From Cryptomeria japonica (Eukaryota > Streptophyta > Pinopsida > Cupressales > Cupressaceae): a stretch of 64,000 nucleotides of DNA. The notes beneath the pieces were generated by a model. The model did no database searches. It saw only the letters and a list, made by a program, of their open reading frames with translations, and was not told the origin of the DNA. The stretch covers positions 19,602,285-19,666,284 of the forward strand of contig NC_081413.1 in the NCBI RefSeq assembly GCF_030272615.1. Reading direction: 5' to 3'. Below are positions 34,481-47,583 of the stretch, in pieces. How positions within the stretch are numbered: position 1 is the stretch's first letter; every line of letters starts with the position of its first letter. The position numbers and the translations under genes are program-made.

Positions 34481-35073
34481 TACACCACAAACACTAGGAA
34501 TTCAGAGAGGAGGTTTTTCATCTCTTCTTATGGATGAGGGTATTGATCCAGATGCAATGTCATTACAATCTTCTAAGATATCTAGCATTGGGTGTGCATT
34601 CGAGGAGAGGAATAAGGTAAGAAACTAAATTTAGAATTTGATTTCATTGTATATATATTAAAATTTAGAATGACATATTTAAAATTTAGAATGACATTTT
34701 TTTTAATTTTTAATATATTACAGGATATTATGATGGCCACATATGAAGATTTGCAAGCACCTGACGATCCTATTCACCAGGATACATAGGTAAATTTATT
34801 TAAATATATTTAAATTTAAATTCACGTTTGTCTTTTTTTTTTCTTATATATATATAGTAAATAACTGTACATGTACACACATGTTTGTACACTATAATTT
34901 TTTAGCATGGGAATTGTGTACAATGTAGGCACCTTAAGAAGGCGATGGATCAGATCAGGGATAGTGTTTGGGCACGAGATAGAGATATATTGTTGTACAT
35001 GCTCACTCGATATATTTCATTTACATTTGTAGATCTGACATTTCTATTACACATGTTGTGGACATTTCTCTAG
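34481..35073 (+). pseudogene. Gene X, third segment with two introns
   Basis: The frame resumes after the gypsy as PQTLGIQRGGFSSLLMDEG and reaches a good splice donor aag|gtaaga at 34616. A second exon (34724-34789, DIMMATYEDLQAPDD) follows an acceptor tattacag and ends at a donor tag|gtaaat. A third exon (34916-35073, HGNCVQCRHLKKAMDQIRD) follows tttttag and ends in TAG. All three join in phase. The second exon's last codon is TAG before the donor, as expected if CAG|gt had mutated. HGNCVQC resembles a metal-binding pair, but there is too little to name a domain. The introns argue for a host-type gene or an intron-bearing DNA transposon, not a retroelement. Confidence 0.6.
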
Positions 35074-35883
35074 ATACATTGTAGACATTTCTGTCATTTT
35101 TATGTACTTTTGTAGACTTATTTTAGACATTATATCTAGACATTTCATGTGTTATATGTTTATATAGATACATTTCATTTGCTGCACACATTTATTTCAC
35201 GTTTATAAATCATGTTTTGTGTAGAGTTTAAATTATGTCAATGAAATCATCTCAAAAGCTTATGTAAATTTGTGTGTAGGTTCTATTACATGTGAATGCA
35301 TGATGTGTGTTCTTAACAATCTTTCTTTTTCACCAATAGATTAGGAATTTTTGACATAAAACTCTATTTTTTTAACATGGTGTAGTATTTTAATGAAAAT
35401 AGTTTTCCTTGAGATTCAATATAATGACAAAGAGAGTTTATATGTAATATTTTAATACATTACAAACTAGACACAATTAATTATTTAACATTACAAATTT
35501 TTTAACATTATATTACCAATTTAACAATGTACATAAAAGCATACTTCTAGAGGAAATGTTCACTTGAAAAAACATAGTTGACAAAGATCCAATACTTAAC
35601 ATTCTTGAAATGTCAATGAAAATCAAAATACATTTTCTAAATAAAGTAATATAAATAATCACTAATAATTATGAATAATGCAATTATGACTAGTGCTTTG
35701 TTCTTAATCAAGAAAAAGTCTTGAGTTTAAAACTACAAAAAATATGTACATAATTTCTTAATCAAGCAATATAAATAATTACTAATAATGTAATTCAAGT
35801 AATATAAATAATCACTAATAATCTAATGTAACAAAGAAAGGAATTTACATGTGTGTGAACTCATGAAAAAACAAATAACAATG
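35074..35883. other. AT-rich intergenic sequence
   Basis: Strongly AT-rich, with repeated ataatcactaataat words (35650-35825). No coding signal. Lies between gene X and the tandem repeat. Confidence 0.6.
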
Positions 35884-36223
35884 TATATATAATTTAGCAT
35901 GTGTACTTAACACAAGTGGATCTAAAGTTAGGACCTATTAGGATGTCTTAAGGGGATGTATAACATACAAGAATACATATAAAATATTTTCAACCAAGCA
36001 TGCATAACAATTTATATAATTTAGCATACTTAACATAAGGGAATATGAAATTAGGACCTATTAAGATGTCTTAAGGGAATGTCCAAAGAGGATGTCTTAA
36101 GGGGAATGCCAAACAGGATGTCTTTAAGGGGATGTATAACATAAAAGAATACATTTAAAAGCTTTTCAACCAATCATGCATAGCAATTTATATAATTTAG
36201 CATACTTAACATAAGGGGATCTA
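35884..36223. repeat. Tandem repeat, about 130-175 bp unit, left part
   Basis: Unit: tataatttagcatacttaac, cataagggatctaaagttag, gacctattaggatgtcttaag, then ggatgtataaca and ttcaaccaagcatgcataacaa. Unit 1 covers about 35884-36015, unit 2 about 36016-36190 (longer because the gatgtcttaaggggat word is repeated inside), unit 3 starts at 36191 and is cut by the LINE. Confidence 0.88.
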
Positions 36224-36558
36224 TAGATAGAATTAATTGGATGGCTTTGCGTGTGTGTGGGTGTCATGCTAGGGCCGACATTCCCTAGCCTATGTCATGT
36301 GCTATACTTGCTTCGTTAAGGGTGGCGGGGGGCGTTCTTGCTTGCTGGGGGTCAATTTTTGCTTGCCCATGGTCAGGTTTTATAGGTTGCCGCAAGGTTT
36401 TTTTGCAAGACTTTTTTGTTTCTTCTACTCTGGGTTGCCATTAGGGTGTGTGGGGTTTGGTTTTCCGCCCCTCTTCTTTTTCTTCTTTTGGTATTTTCCT
36501 TGGATCCATGGGGAATGGAGGATTATCCTCTTCTCATATAGTCTCTAGAGATCTAGAT

Positions 36559-37799
36559 ATGGCGGATCCGTCTCATTTGATGTGTGCATGTGGAAAGGAA
36601 CACATTTGTCATTCCCAATCAGGGGCAAGTGTCTCTTCTTCAAAAGATCATTTTTGCATGAAAAAGGTGAATGGTTGTTTGGAGAGATCCTAAGATCATC
36701 TAGTTCTGGTTATTCAACCTAAGCAAATTTCAAAGGATGTTGAATATTGGTGCAATCATTCTCTCATATGAGAATTTATCAGTCTTTGCCTCTCTATACC
36801 TATTTTAGAGTCTTGGACACACCATGTCTGGAATCCTGAAGGAGACATGGAGCTACTTATGGCAGCCAATAACTATTTTCTAGTTATTTTTTTCAACCTG
36901 GTAGACATGAACAAGGCTTTTGAAGGTGGCCCTTATTTTTTCAACCAGGTGGGACTCTTTATCAAACCTTTTCCTATTGGCTTTAATTCTACTAAGGAGC
37001 TTCCCTCTTGTGTGCCCGCATGGATCCGATTGCCGAGGCTTCCGTTGGAATTCTGGAGAGAAGATATTCTTCACTCAATCTCAGTGCTTCTTGGTAAACC
37101 TGTGGGTTCGGCTTCACAAACTCAAGATCAAAAGGTAATTTCATACACTCGTATATGTGTAGAAGTTGATTTAAATAATCCTTTGCCAAATACTATGGAA
37201 ATCTATTTGGGGACATCTTCTTGGATCCAACAGTAGGACTATGAGACCCTGCTATTTAGATGTAGAATTTGTCATGAATATGGTCATTTATAGCGGAGAT
37301 GTCCCAGAAATAAATCTTCTAAACTGGTTGTTTTTAATCCTCATCACTCTGTTCTGGGGAAGCTAAGGGGAAAGCCCCTCTACCTAATGGTCTTGCTGAT
37401 AAAGATGGCTTCATTCCTATCAAACCTTAGAATAAAGACAAGGGAAAGAAGAGAACTTGGTTGGATAGACAAAATGATGTCACCTATAATAGGTTTGAGG
37501 TTCTAGAGGATTTGGTCGAAGAGGAAGGAGTTACACTTGAAATTTCCTTGGGTGCCCAATTTCAACATGAGGTGCTGGATGGGGATTCCAAGAAAGAGGG
37601 TTAGGCACTATCTGTGGAGAATCAACAAGATGTTCAAATGGTTATGGATTTGGCTTCCCATGTTCAAAACAACAGAGATCTTAGTGAGTCACAGGTCCCT
37701 GAAGGTGCATTAGTCATGGTGTCTACTCCTCCTTCCACTATAGTGGCCTCAGGTTCAATGAAGAGTAACAAATCCCCACCTATTTTAGGCTTACAATAG
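36559..37799 (+). pseudogene. LINE ORF1 (nucleic-acid-binding protein)
   Basis: From MADPSHLMCACG at 36559. The middle (36847-37230) reads FEGGPYFFNQVGLFIKPF, VPAWIRLPRLPLEFW and GKPVGSASQT, the pattern of plant DUF4283/LINE ORF1 proteins. A zinc knuckle CRICHEYGHL*RRC follows at about 37262-37303, its stop standing in a CAG or CGG context. The remainder is Ser/Glu-rich. ORF1 binds LINE RNA. Several stops and a shift near 36690 disable it. The start is the first ATG in the frame and could be upstream. Confidence 0.75.
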
Positions 37800-37942
37800 A
37801 AGACCCTCAAAAAGGGTTCTTTAGACAAACCTTTAAGGAGTGGATGAAAAATGGATGAGGAAAAGGTTAAGCTTATTGGTGTTACTTTGGTTGAGTTGGG
37901 GTCTGTGAAGCCCATTGATTCCCACTTCTCTCAACCACATAA

Positions 37943-40300
37943 ATGATTGTGCTCTCATGGAATGTAAGGGGGTTGAACAAAATCCCTAGACAAAAGGTTG
38001 TTCATAGATTAATTAACTCTGAGTCTCCTGATGTTGCTTTTATTCAGGAAACCAAGCTTTCAGTGTATGGTTTGGCCAGTTGTGCTTTGCGTGTTTGGCA
38101 CCAGGGCCTTTGGCAGGGAGTGAGCTCTCATGGTAGTTTGGGGGGTTGCTTTCTTCTAGAACCCAAGGAAATTTTCCCCTTTGTGGTGGTTTTCTAGCAG
38201 GTCTTCCATTTCTATGTTCACTTCTAGCTTTGAGACTGAAGAAAGATGCCTCTTCTCTAATATTTATGCTCCTACTGATCTTGTGGGTAAGTCTCATCTT
38301 TGGGCTCACATTAATCTTTTTCGGGATAAGGATCCTTTTCTCCCCTAGATTTTGGCTGGAGATTTCAATGTCATCACTAGTTTGGAGGAAAAGAGAGGTG
38401 GGTTATTTAGGCTTGATCCTTCCTCAAATTTACTCAAAGATAATATTGGTCTCTTGAATCTCATTGATGTCAAGCCAATTAATGGTATCTTTACATAGAA
38501 TAATTGGAGGAGTGGTGTTGAGGCTATCTCCAAAAGGCTTGATAGATTTTTGGTTTCCTGCTATTGGGTGCATGATAGGTGATCCACCAGTTCAGAAATT
38601 CTTGATTGGAGGGGTTCTGATCATTGACCTATTAAGCTTTCTATTACATCTTTTAGAACTTCCAAAAATCCCTCTTTTAAATTTCAATTTATGTGGCTTC
38701 ATGATCAGTTATTGAGGGGTCTTATGGTTGATTAGTGGTATGAAGAGGTTCCTACCCATGGGTGGGATATGTACTCCTTTGGGAAGAGACTACAACATGT
38801 AAAATACAGGTTGAAGAGGTGGAATAAACAATGTTTTGGGAACCTGCATAGACACAAGATGGCAACTCAATCCAAGTTAGATGAGGTTACACATCAAATT
38901 AGGGATCAAGGGATGACTGTGGAGCTCAATATGGCTGAGTCCCTTGCTCTAAAGGACTTAGATGAGTGGGAGTTGCGCGAGGAGATTTTCTGGAAATAAA
39001 AATCTCTTGTGGATTGGCTCCAAGAAGGTTATAGAAACACTACTTTTTTTCATAATTATGTTAAGGCTCAGAGGTATGGTAACTCTATTCCTCTCTCATT
39101 TCTTCAGAAGGGGTTCATTTTTTATCTAGAGAAGAAATTTCTATGGAAGTTGTCAGTTTTTTTTCTAATTTGTTTACCAAAGAGGATCTTGAAGCTATGA
39201 TGGAAGAGTGGGCCATCTTGAACTCTATTCCCCCTCTTGTCTCCGTTGAAATGAATGATGCTCTCTTGCACCCCATTTTGTTTTCTGAACTTGAGGGGGT
39301 TGTATTTCAAATGAAAAAAGGCAAGTCTCTTGGCCCTGACGGGTTTCCTATTGATTTTTTTCAAGAGTTTTGAGAAATTATAAAGTATGATCTTATAGAT
39401 ATGGTTTAAGAATCTCATCGGAATAAACAAATGATCAAATCTATGAATTCTACCTTATTGGCTCTCATTACTAAGAAGGAGGGGGATAATATCTTGGATC
39501 AGTATAGGCCTTTTGCTTTATGTAATGTTGTCTACAAGATAATCACTAAATTGATTATTGAATGACTCAAAACCTCTCCTCTATAGTTCGGTTTCTTAGG
39601 AGCAAGGCGGTTTCATTGATGAAAGATAGATCCTTGATGGAGTTGTGATAGCAATGGAGGCTATTCATTTGATGGCTTCCTCTAAGGAGAAGGATATTTT
39701 TATTAAACTTGACATGGCCAAAGCTTATGATAGGGTGAGTTGGGATTTCTTATAGAAGATCCTTCTGGCTTTTGGTTTTGGAGAAGAGTGGGTGAATTGG
39801 GTTCTTAGTTGTGTAACTTCTACCTCTTTCTTAGTTCATATTAATGGGGAACCCTCATAATTGTTTAGTGCTTCACGGGCAATTTAGCAAGTTGACCCTT
39901 TATCTCCCTATTTATTTATTCTCATGGCTGAAGGTCTTGGTAGATTTATCACTTCCTAGGTGAGATATGGTCTTATTCGGGGTTGGAGTTGGAGTAATGC
40001 TCTACCTCCCTACTCTCATCTTTAGTTTGTGGGTGACACAGGTTTGATGGGGAGGGCCAGAATCAATGAGGCAGTGAACTTCATAAGAGCTTTGGATATC
40101 TATTGCAAACCATCAGGTAAGAAAATTAATATAGATAAATCATCCATATATTTCTTTAATACCCCTCAGCTTATTCAGAATAGGATTGCCAGGATCCTCA
40201 GATTTTAGACGGGATCCCTTCCTTTGTTGTACCTCAAGATTCCTTTAGATTTGGGGGTTCAACATGGAGATTTTTGGCAAGGAATTTTGAATAAATTTGC
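37943..40300 (+). pseudogene. LINE ORF2, part 1: endonuclease and reverse transcriptase
   Basis: Begins MIVLSWNVRGLN with FIQETKLS following, the N-terminus of the APE-type endonuclease. The endonuclease core is frameshifted between 38190 and 38600. RT: FQMKKGKSLGPDGFPIDFF (39307-39363), QYRPFALCNVVYKIITK, FIKLDMAKAYDRVSWDFL and VDPLSPYLFILMAEGL. The catalytic motif that should be FADDT reads FVGDT near 40027, so one catalytic Asp is lost. ORF2 nicks the target and copies LINE RNA there. It breaks off at ILNKFA, where Copia D is inserted. Confidence 0.88.
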
Positions 40301-41739
40301 TGAATAATGATGAACAACAAATACCCTAACTGCTACTGAGAGGGGGGGGTGAATCAGTACAGACAAAAACTTCTCAACAACTTATCAAGTTAAAACAATG
40401 ATAACTAGTTGTCTTCATCACTAAACTTAACCATGGCAATACCGGTTAAACACAGTAAGACTTTAGACATCTAAACTAGTAAAACTGAATACTTCAAATA
40501 ACATTCAACACTTGATAACTACTTCACCAATATACATATGCATGTCTTGTATCAGTAATACCATAACCATTAGCTATGCATGCATAATCACCTAAACAAA
40601 GAATACTCAATCATCACATGAAAAATGTACAATTCATGACACACAAATTTTTCATGTGGAAACCCAAATGGGAAAAACCACGGTGGGGATGAATACCCAC
40701 AAGCTTGATTTTGAACTCTTTTGAAGCTCGCTCTATTAGGAGCCTAGTCCGGTTAAAGACTTTATAATTAGGTTATGCCAGGAACCGATCTTGTTAAAGA
40801 TCAATTGGTTAAGGGATGGCTATATACCATGTTAAAGGTTGAAACCCTATTAAAGGTTACCTTGCTAGAGGATTTGAAGAACTAAATGATCTTGAGTCAC
40901 CTAGTTAGAGGATTTACAATAAGCCTATTAAAGCTATGCGGTAAAGGGATCTTCCTACTATTGAAATGGTTAGAAGACAATAGATAAAGCTCTAAGCTGA
41001 TAACAACACTACATGCTAATGCAAATCCTTTTTAGTTCCTCTACTCTGCAATCACACTCTACAGTTTTCCACTCACTGGTTTGGCAAGTATCTCATCACT
41101 CAGATACAAACATATTATTTTTCAACACTTACAATAACAAAAATCATCGACCTTATAGACAACAATTAGGTCGGTAGCATAAACCCTAAACCCTAAACAT
41201 TTTAGGTTTAAAATCACAAGCGGTCCAATCTTGATCGTTCAAACACTTTGCATAAAATAAAACAATCTCAAATAGATCACAAGTCATTCTCCATCATCCA
41301 TTCTTCATCGCACATAGAAATCAGTAACCCATGACACTCTCTTCACATACCGCTAAGAAGAATGTTCACTCCCAAGGTAGACATTTAATGCAATCGATCT
41401 TCACATGCAAGATCCTCAAGGAAATCCTTCACGTGCACAAAAATGACTTGTCATCTCAATCTTGTTCTTATTTCTTAGCTAACTCATCACATAATATCAC
41501 CGGTTGCGTCGCACAATCTATATTGCCAAACTGAAAACCCTAGAGCTAAGACTACCAACCGGTAGTCACACTTAGTGAAACCCCAACACCGGTTCACTAC
41601 ATCTCTTCATATCAGTTCTCCAACTTGAACATCAATAACAACTTCTTCTAATCTTCATATTGGTTCACCTGTACTTATTGACATTAATGACAACATACAT
41701 TATCATCATATCATCATACTGGTTCATCATATACCAATA
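40301..41739 (-). repeat. 3' LTR of Copia D
   Basis: Plus-strand edges tgaataatgatgaac and atataccaata (family end: atgccaaca). Contains gagagggggggg, a telomere-like aaaccctaaaccctaaac at 41181-41198, and the shared block near 40650-40710. Confidence 0.9.
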
Positions 41740-41740
41740 A

Positions 41741-41752
41741 TCTCCCCCTTTG
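41741..41752 (-). promoter_or_regulatory. Polypurine tract of Copia D
   Basis: Plus-strand tctccccctttg, i.e. caaagggggaga in element sense, directly inside the 3' LTR. Confidence 0.85.
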
Positions 41753-41987
41753 GCATTGATGGCAATACTCAGTGTAGCATTGAAACTATAACATATATAT
41801 TTATCATCAGATATCTTCTCCCATATCATACATCAAATATCTTCTCCCCCTTTGACAACAATGCCAAAGTGGAGGCACAAGCTTCCATTCTACATTATGA
41901 TACTCCCCCTATGGAGTAGCATCATTGAACACATCAACCTTGTAAAATTTGTCATTGTAGTGCCTGACTAATGTGGAGCACAAAACT

Positions 41988-44900
41988 TTAGTTTACTTCA
42001 TGAAGGAGAAAAACCCCTAATTCACCTCTCAAATATGTAAATGTAGTCTTCGGTAAGGGCTTAGTGAATATGTCTGCTAGTTGCTCCTTACTAGAAACAT
42101 GTTGTAATACAACCTCTTTGTTTTGAACCTTCTCTCTCTAGAAATGATACTTGGGCTCAATGTGCTTAGTTCTAGCATGCAATACTAGATTCTTGGAAAT
42201 ATTGATTGCACTTGTGTTGTCACAAAATATACTCACAGGTTCAGATATAGGTACTTTGAAACCATCCAATACATGTTTCATCTAGATTTCTTGAGTGTAG
42301 TTCATAAATACTACTACATATTCTTCTTCAACTATAGACTGAGAAGTACAGCTCCGCTTCTTACTCGTCAATGAGACTAGTCTTCCACCAATGAAAGAAT
42401 GCTCCATCGGTTGTTCTCTTCTGGTTGTCCACATTACCTTCCCAATCTACATCGGTATATACTTTGAGATTAAAATCACCATTGTATGGATACCACAATC
42501 CATAATCAAATGTTCCTTTCAGGTATCTAAAAATCCTCTTGACTGCTACCAAGTGGGATTCTCTTGGACTTTTCTGAAAATGGGCCACAATGCCTACTGC
42601 ATGAACAATATCTGGTCTGTTGTGTACCACATAGTGCAACTTACCTATCATTGACTGATACTCCTTCTCATTCACCAATGCTGAATCATCTTCCTTAGTC
42701 AATTTACATCCGGTTACCATTAGTGTACCAACCAGCTTGCTTTCCTCCATGCCAAAGGTCTTCAATACCTCTTTGACATACTTAGAGTGGGTAATAAATA
42801 TACCCTCTTTCATTTGCTGAATCTGTAGACCAATGAAGAACTTTATCTCTCCAATTGGAGACATTTCAAACTCTTTCTTCATTTTATCTGCAAATGCATG
42901 GCTCATTTCATCATCTCCTCCAAATATTATGTCATCTACAAATACTTCATAGATTGAAATATGATCACCTTCAGATTTCAGGTAGATGTTGTTGTCCTCA
43001 TGTGTTCTCTGAAATCCTATTTTTACAAGATGAGAGTGTAATCATTCATACCATGCCCTTGGTGCTTGTTTCAATCCATATAGGGCCTTGTGTAATCTAC
43101 ACACTATGTTACTATCTTCTGATAAGGCAAATCCATCCATTTTCTCAATATACACTTCTTCTTCTAAGATTCCATTCAAGAACACAAACTTCACTTCCAT
43201 CTGGTATACCTTGAATCCCTCAAATGTTGCAAATGCAAGTAGCATTTGAACACCTTCTAGTCTAGCCAATGGGGCAAAGGTTTCTTCATAGTCTTCTCCT
43301 TCTTCCCAAGCATATCCCTTGCATACAAGTCTTGCCTTGTTCCTTACAACTGTGCCTTCTTCATTCAGTTTATTTCTGAAAACCCATTTGGTACCTATGA
43401 CATTCTTATGTTCTGGTCTGGGTACCAAAGACCATGTTGCATTCTTTTCTATCTGGTCTAGCTCCTCTTCCATTGCCTTAATCCAGTCTTCATCTATAAG
43501 TGCCTCTCTAGTAGTCTTAGGCTCAAACTCAGAAATCATGAAAGAGTTTTCTTTCACCTTTCTTCTTTTGAGTATCCCTGCATCTTTAACTCCTATGATC
43601 TTCTTCGAATCATGATGTAATTTCACATATCTAGGAATGATTCTAGCTAGTTTTGCTTGCTTTTCCTCTTCTTCTTCTTCTACATCTTCTTCTTCACCTA
43701 CTGTAGCTTCTAGCAGTATAGGAACACTGAGGTCTTTTCTTGTTTCTTTCTTAACTAGTTCCTAGAAGCTTACACCCAATTCATCTTCCACTTTCTCATT
43801 GTAGGTTTCCTCAGGCTTCTCAAGGGATTCATCAACCCTAACATTGATATTCTCATCAATTTTTTGAGTCCTATTGTTGTAGCACTTGAGAGATTTGCTC
43901 TTAGTGGAATATCCCATAAATATTCCTTCATCACATTTAGCATCAAACTTGCTCAGATGCTCACCTCTCTTGATATAACACTTACCACCAAATACTTTAA
44001 AATAACATAGTGGGAGTCTTCCCGGTCCAATACTCATAAGGGGTTTTAACTTTACCTTTCTTGATGAGTACTCGGTTCATAGTATAGACTGCAGTGCTCA
44101 TTGCTTCTCTCCAAAAAGTGTGAGCAACCTTTCCTTGGATCAACATTGTTCTGGCCACTTCAACTACAGTCCTATTATTCCTTTCTGCTATGCCATTTTG
44201 TTGTGGTGTCCTTGGGGCAAACAACTACCTCTTGATACCATTATCTTCACAAGTACTTGTTGAATTCATCAAAAGTGAATTCACCTCCTTGATCAGTTCT
44301 TAGGCATTTTATCCTTTGACCACTTTCCTTCTCTACTAATGCTCTAAAGGCTTTGAACTTTCCAAACGCCTCAAACTTGTCTTTCAAGAATGTGACCCAC
44401 ATAATTCTTGAGTAGTCACCAGTAAGAATCATGAAATACCTATCTCCCTAAATAGTTCTAGTTTTCATAGGACCACACAAATCGGTATGCACAAGATCAA
44501 GTAAGTTCTCTACTGAAAAAGACACCTTTGAAAGTTCAGGAAGACATCTTCCCAAGTTGACATTCTCTACACAAAGAATTCTTTAGTTTGTTCAACAAAG
44601 GAAATCCTCTTACTGCCTTGATCTTACTGGATTTTACAATATTATCAAAATTCATATGACAAAGTCTCCTATGCCATATCCAATTGTCATCAAACTTTTC
44701 CATTAGACATTGACTAATCTTGGCATTCAATTGAAATAAGTTACCTCTGGTCTACTTACCGATGGCAATAAGTTCACCACTCTTTCCAATTATATTGCAA
44801 ACTCGACCTTTGAACTCTAGAGTGAGTCCTTTGTCATTTAGTTAGGCAACACTCAAAAGGCTATGCTTAAGACCTTATACCTAGTAGACATCATCCACAC

Positions 44901-46088
44901 TTCTCTTTTCATTCAGTAAGATAGATCCTTTACCTTTTACCAAGAATGGTGCATCATTGCCAAAATGGACAACACCTCCATCATATTCTTCCAGAGACAG
45001 AAACTTTCTCCAGTCACCAGTCATGTGGTGAGAACACCCGCTATCAATGATCCACTCATTAGAGTTGTCAATACGAGAGACAAGGGTTTTCTTATCAAAC
45101 CCTTCTTCCTTTATAGCTACAAATACTATGTCTTCATTCTCTTCATCCTCAGATTCTTCATCAGTAACACCTTCATCAACTGCAACAAGACAATTTCTTC
45201 TACTTCCTCCTTTATACTTTCTAAACCTCTCTGGTTTATCTTATTATCATTGTTAGGACAGTTAATAGTTATATGTCCTATCTTATTGCAAGAAAAACAT
45301 TTTAAAGGAAGCTTACCTCTGTATTTTCTGGTGCCCTTTGGAAGTCTCTTGGCAAGAAGAGCTTCAAACTCCTTCAGAATCTCTTCATCATCCATACCTC
45401 TACTTTGCATGGATTCATAACTGGTACTTACTTCTTTTCCTTTTCTGGTTGGTGCAACAGATGCTCTAAAAGCTAACTCAGTCTTCTAAACACTACCATC
45501 ATAGCTATTCAACTCATATGCTGCCAACTTTGCAATGATAGAATCTAAGGATACCTTGGTTTTGTTGATATACCTTAGCTCTTGGATAGCAGCAACTCTG
45601 ATTGCATAGATTAGTAACAATGATATCAAAACTTTACTAACAATGGTGGCATCATCAATTGTTCCACCAGTGCTCTTGATGTCTACAACCACAATCTTGA
45701 TCCTTATGCCATATTGTTGAATGGTCTCTCCTTCAACCATCCTCATGTCATCAAATTTTCCTCTAAGGCTTTCTTCCCTAGCCTGATTGACATGTTAATC
45801 ACCGCCATAAATGGTTTCTAGTGTGTCCCATACATCCTAAGGAGTGTCCTTATCTTATACATCAATGAACTCAATATCGGACAGACAGCTAATAAGGGCT
45901 TCCATGACTTGCCCATTTTCTTGAATCTCTCTTTTTTGATCATTGATTAGAGTGGAAATGGGGATTACATAGGCATTCTCAACATATCTCTGATGTTGAG
46001 AACCCAAACTCTTTATATAAATCTTAATTTTGTCCTTCCATATTTTGAAGTTATCTCTATTGAACTTAGGACCTTCCCTCTTCATCAT
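41988..46088 (-). pseudogene. Copia D gag-pol polyprotein
   Basis: Starts MMKREGPKFNRDNFKIWK at 46088. Gag continues with VWDTLETIYGGD and QQYGIRIK; zinc knuckle CFSCNKIGHITINC lies near 45300. The protease region is obscured by shifts. GAG-pre-integrase: WIWHRRLCHMNFDNI (44690). Integrase: RTDQGGEFTFDEF (44280), TPQQNGIAERNN (44210). RT: VYQMEVKFVFLNGIL (43200), VFVDDIIFGGDD (42945-42910). RNase H ends near GELGVFLLHEVN at 41988. Reading frames change at least four times, so this copy is more decayed than E. The integrase third catalytic Glu (AERNN) and the RT Asp pair are still present. Confidence 0.92.
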
Positions 46089-46145
46089 TAAAGCAAGATA
46101 TTTTACCTCAAGCGGTTAAGCTTATATCACCAAGGACTTGGAGTT

Positions 46146-46157
46146 GCTCTGATACCA
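46146..46157 (-). promoter_or_regulatory. Primer binding site of Copia D
   Basis: Plus-strand gctctgatacca, the reverse complement of the initiator tRNA-Met site tggtatcagagc, two bases inside the 5' LTR. Confidence 0.95.
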
Positions 46158-46159
46158 AT

Positions 46160-47583
46160 TGATAAATAATAATGAGCAAAAAATACCCTAACTGGTACTG
46201 AGAGGGGGGAGTGAATTAGTACAGACAAAAAATTCTCAATAACTTATCAAGTTAAAACAATGATAACTGATTGTCTTCATCACTTAACTTAACCATGGCA
46301 ATGTCGGGTAAACATAGTAAGACTTTAGACATCTAAACCAGTAAAAATGAATACTTCAAATAACATTCAACACTTGATAACTACTTCACCAATATACATA
46401 TGCATGTTTTGTATCATTAATAGCATAACCATTAGCTCTGCATGCGTAATCACCTAAACAAACAATACTTAATCATCACATGAAAAATGCACAACTCATG
46501 ACACACAAATTTTTCACGTGGAAACCCAAATGGGAAAAACCATGATGGGGATGAATACCCACAAGCTTGATTTTGAACTCTTTTGAAGCTCGCTCTATTA
46601 GGAGCCTAGTTTGGTTAAAGACTTTACAATTAGGTTCTGCTAGGAACCGATCCTGTTAAAGATGACCTGGTTAAGGGATAGCTATATACCCTGTTAAAGG
46701 TTACCTTGCTAGAGGATTTGAAGAACTCAATGATCTTGAGTCACCTGGTTAGAGGATTTACAATAAGCTTGTTAAAGCTACTCGGTAAAGGCATTTTCCT
46801 ACTGTTCAAATGGTTAGAAGACAATGGGTAAATCTCTTATCTGATAACAACACTACATGCTAATGCAGATCCTTTTCAGTTCCTCTACTCTGTAATCACA
46901 CTCTACAGTTTTCTACTCACTGGTCTGGCAAGTATCTCATCACTTAGATACAAACACAACATTTTCCAACACTTACAATAACAAATATCATCGACCTTAT
47001 AGACAATAATTAGGTCAGTAGCATAAATCCTAAACCCTAAACATTTTAGGTTTACAATTACAAGCAATCCAATCCTGACCTTTCAAACACTTTGCATAGA
47101 ATAAAACAATCTCAAATAGATCACAAGTCATTTTGCATCATCCATTCTTCACCGCATATAGAAATCATTAACCCATCATGCTTTCTTCACATACCGCTAA
47201 GAAGAATATTCATTCCTGAGGTAGACATTTAATGCAATCGATCTTTAGATGCAAGATCCTCAAGGAAATCCTTGACGTGCACAAAACTAACGTGGCATCT
47301 CGATCTCATCCTTATTTGTTAGCTAACTCATCACATAATATCACCGGTTACATTGCACAAGCTAGATTGCAAAATTGGAAACCTTAGAGCTGAGATTACC
47401 AACCGGTAGTCACACTTAGTGAAACCCTGACACCGGTTCACTACATCTCTTCATACCGGTTCTCCAACTTTAACATCAATAACAACTTCTTCCAATCTTT
47501 ATATTGGTTCACCTATACTTATTGACATCAATGACAACATACATTATCATCATGTCATCATACCGGTTCATCATATGCCAACA
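46160..47583 (-). repeat. 5' LTR of Copia D
   Basis: Plus-strand edges tgataaataataatgag and atatgccaaca. Clearly the same sequence as 40301-41739 but with many scattered differences, more than the LTR pairs of Copia C or the gypsy. Confidence 0.92.

Larger units (their letters stand above)
40301..47583 (-). mobile_element. Copia D, full-length, nested in the LINE
   Basis: LTRs at 40301-41739 and 46160-47583 (about 1.43 kb), primer site at 46146-46157, purine tract at 41741-41752, gag-pol between. The LINE reads ILNKFA before and, after it, TRLIIGLTG, so the site is inside ORF2. The flanks aaatttgc and aaattttgc are nearly the same, but a clean 5-bp duplication cannot be fixed because the left LTR lost a few bases. 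Same broad group as A, E and F by protein and by shared LTR blocks. Confidence 0.93.

Noticed and set aside
41181-41198. Interstitial telomere
   Set aside because: Only two to three units, and it recurs at a fixed place in four LTRs, so it is an LTR motif.
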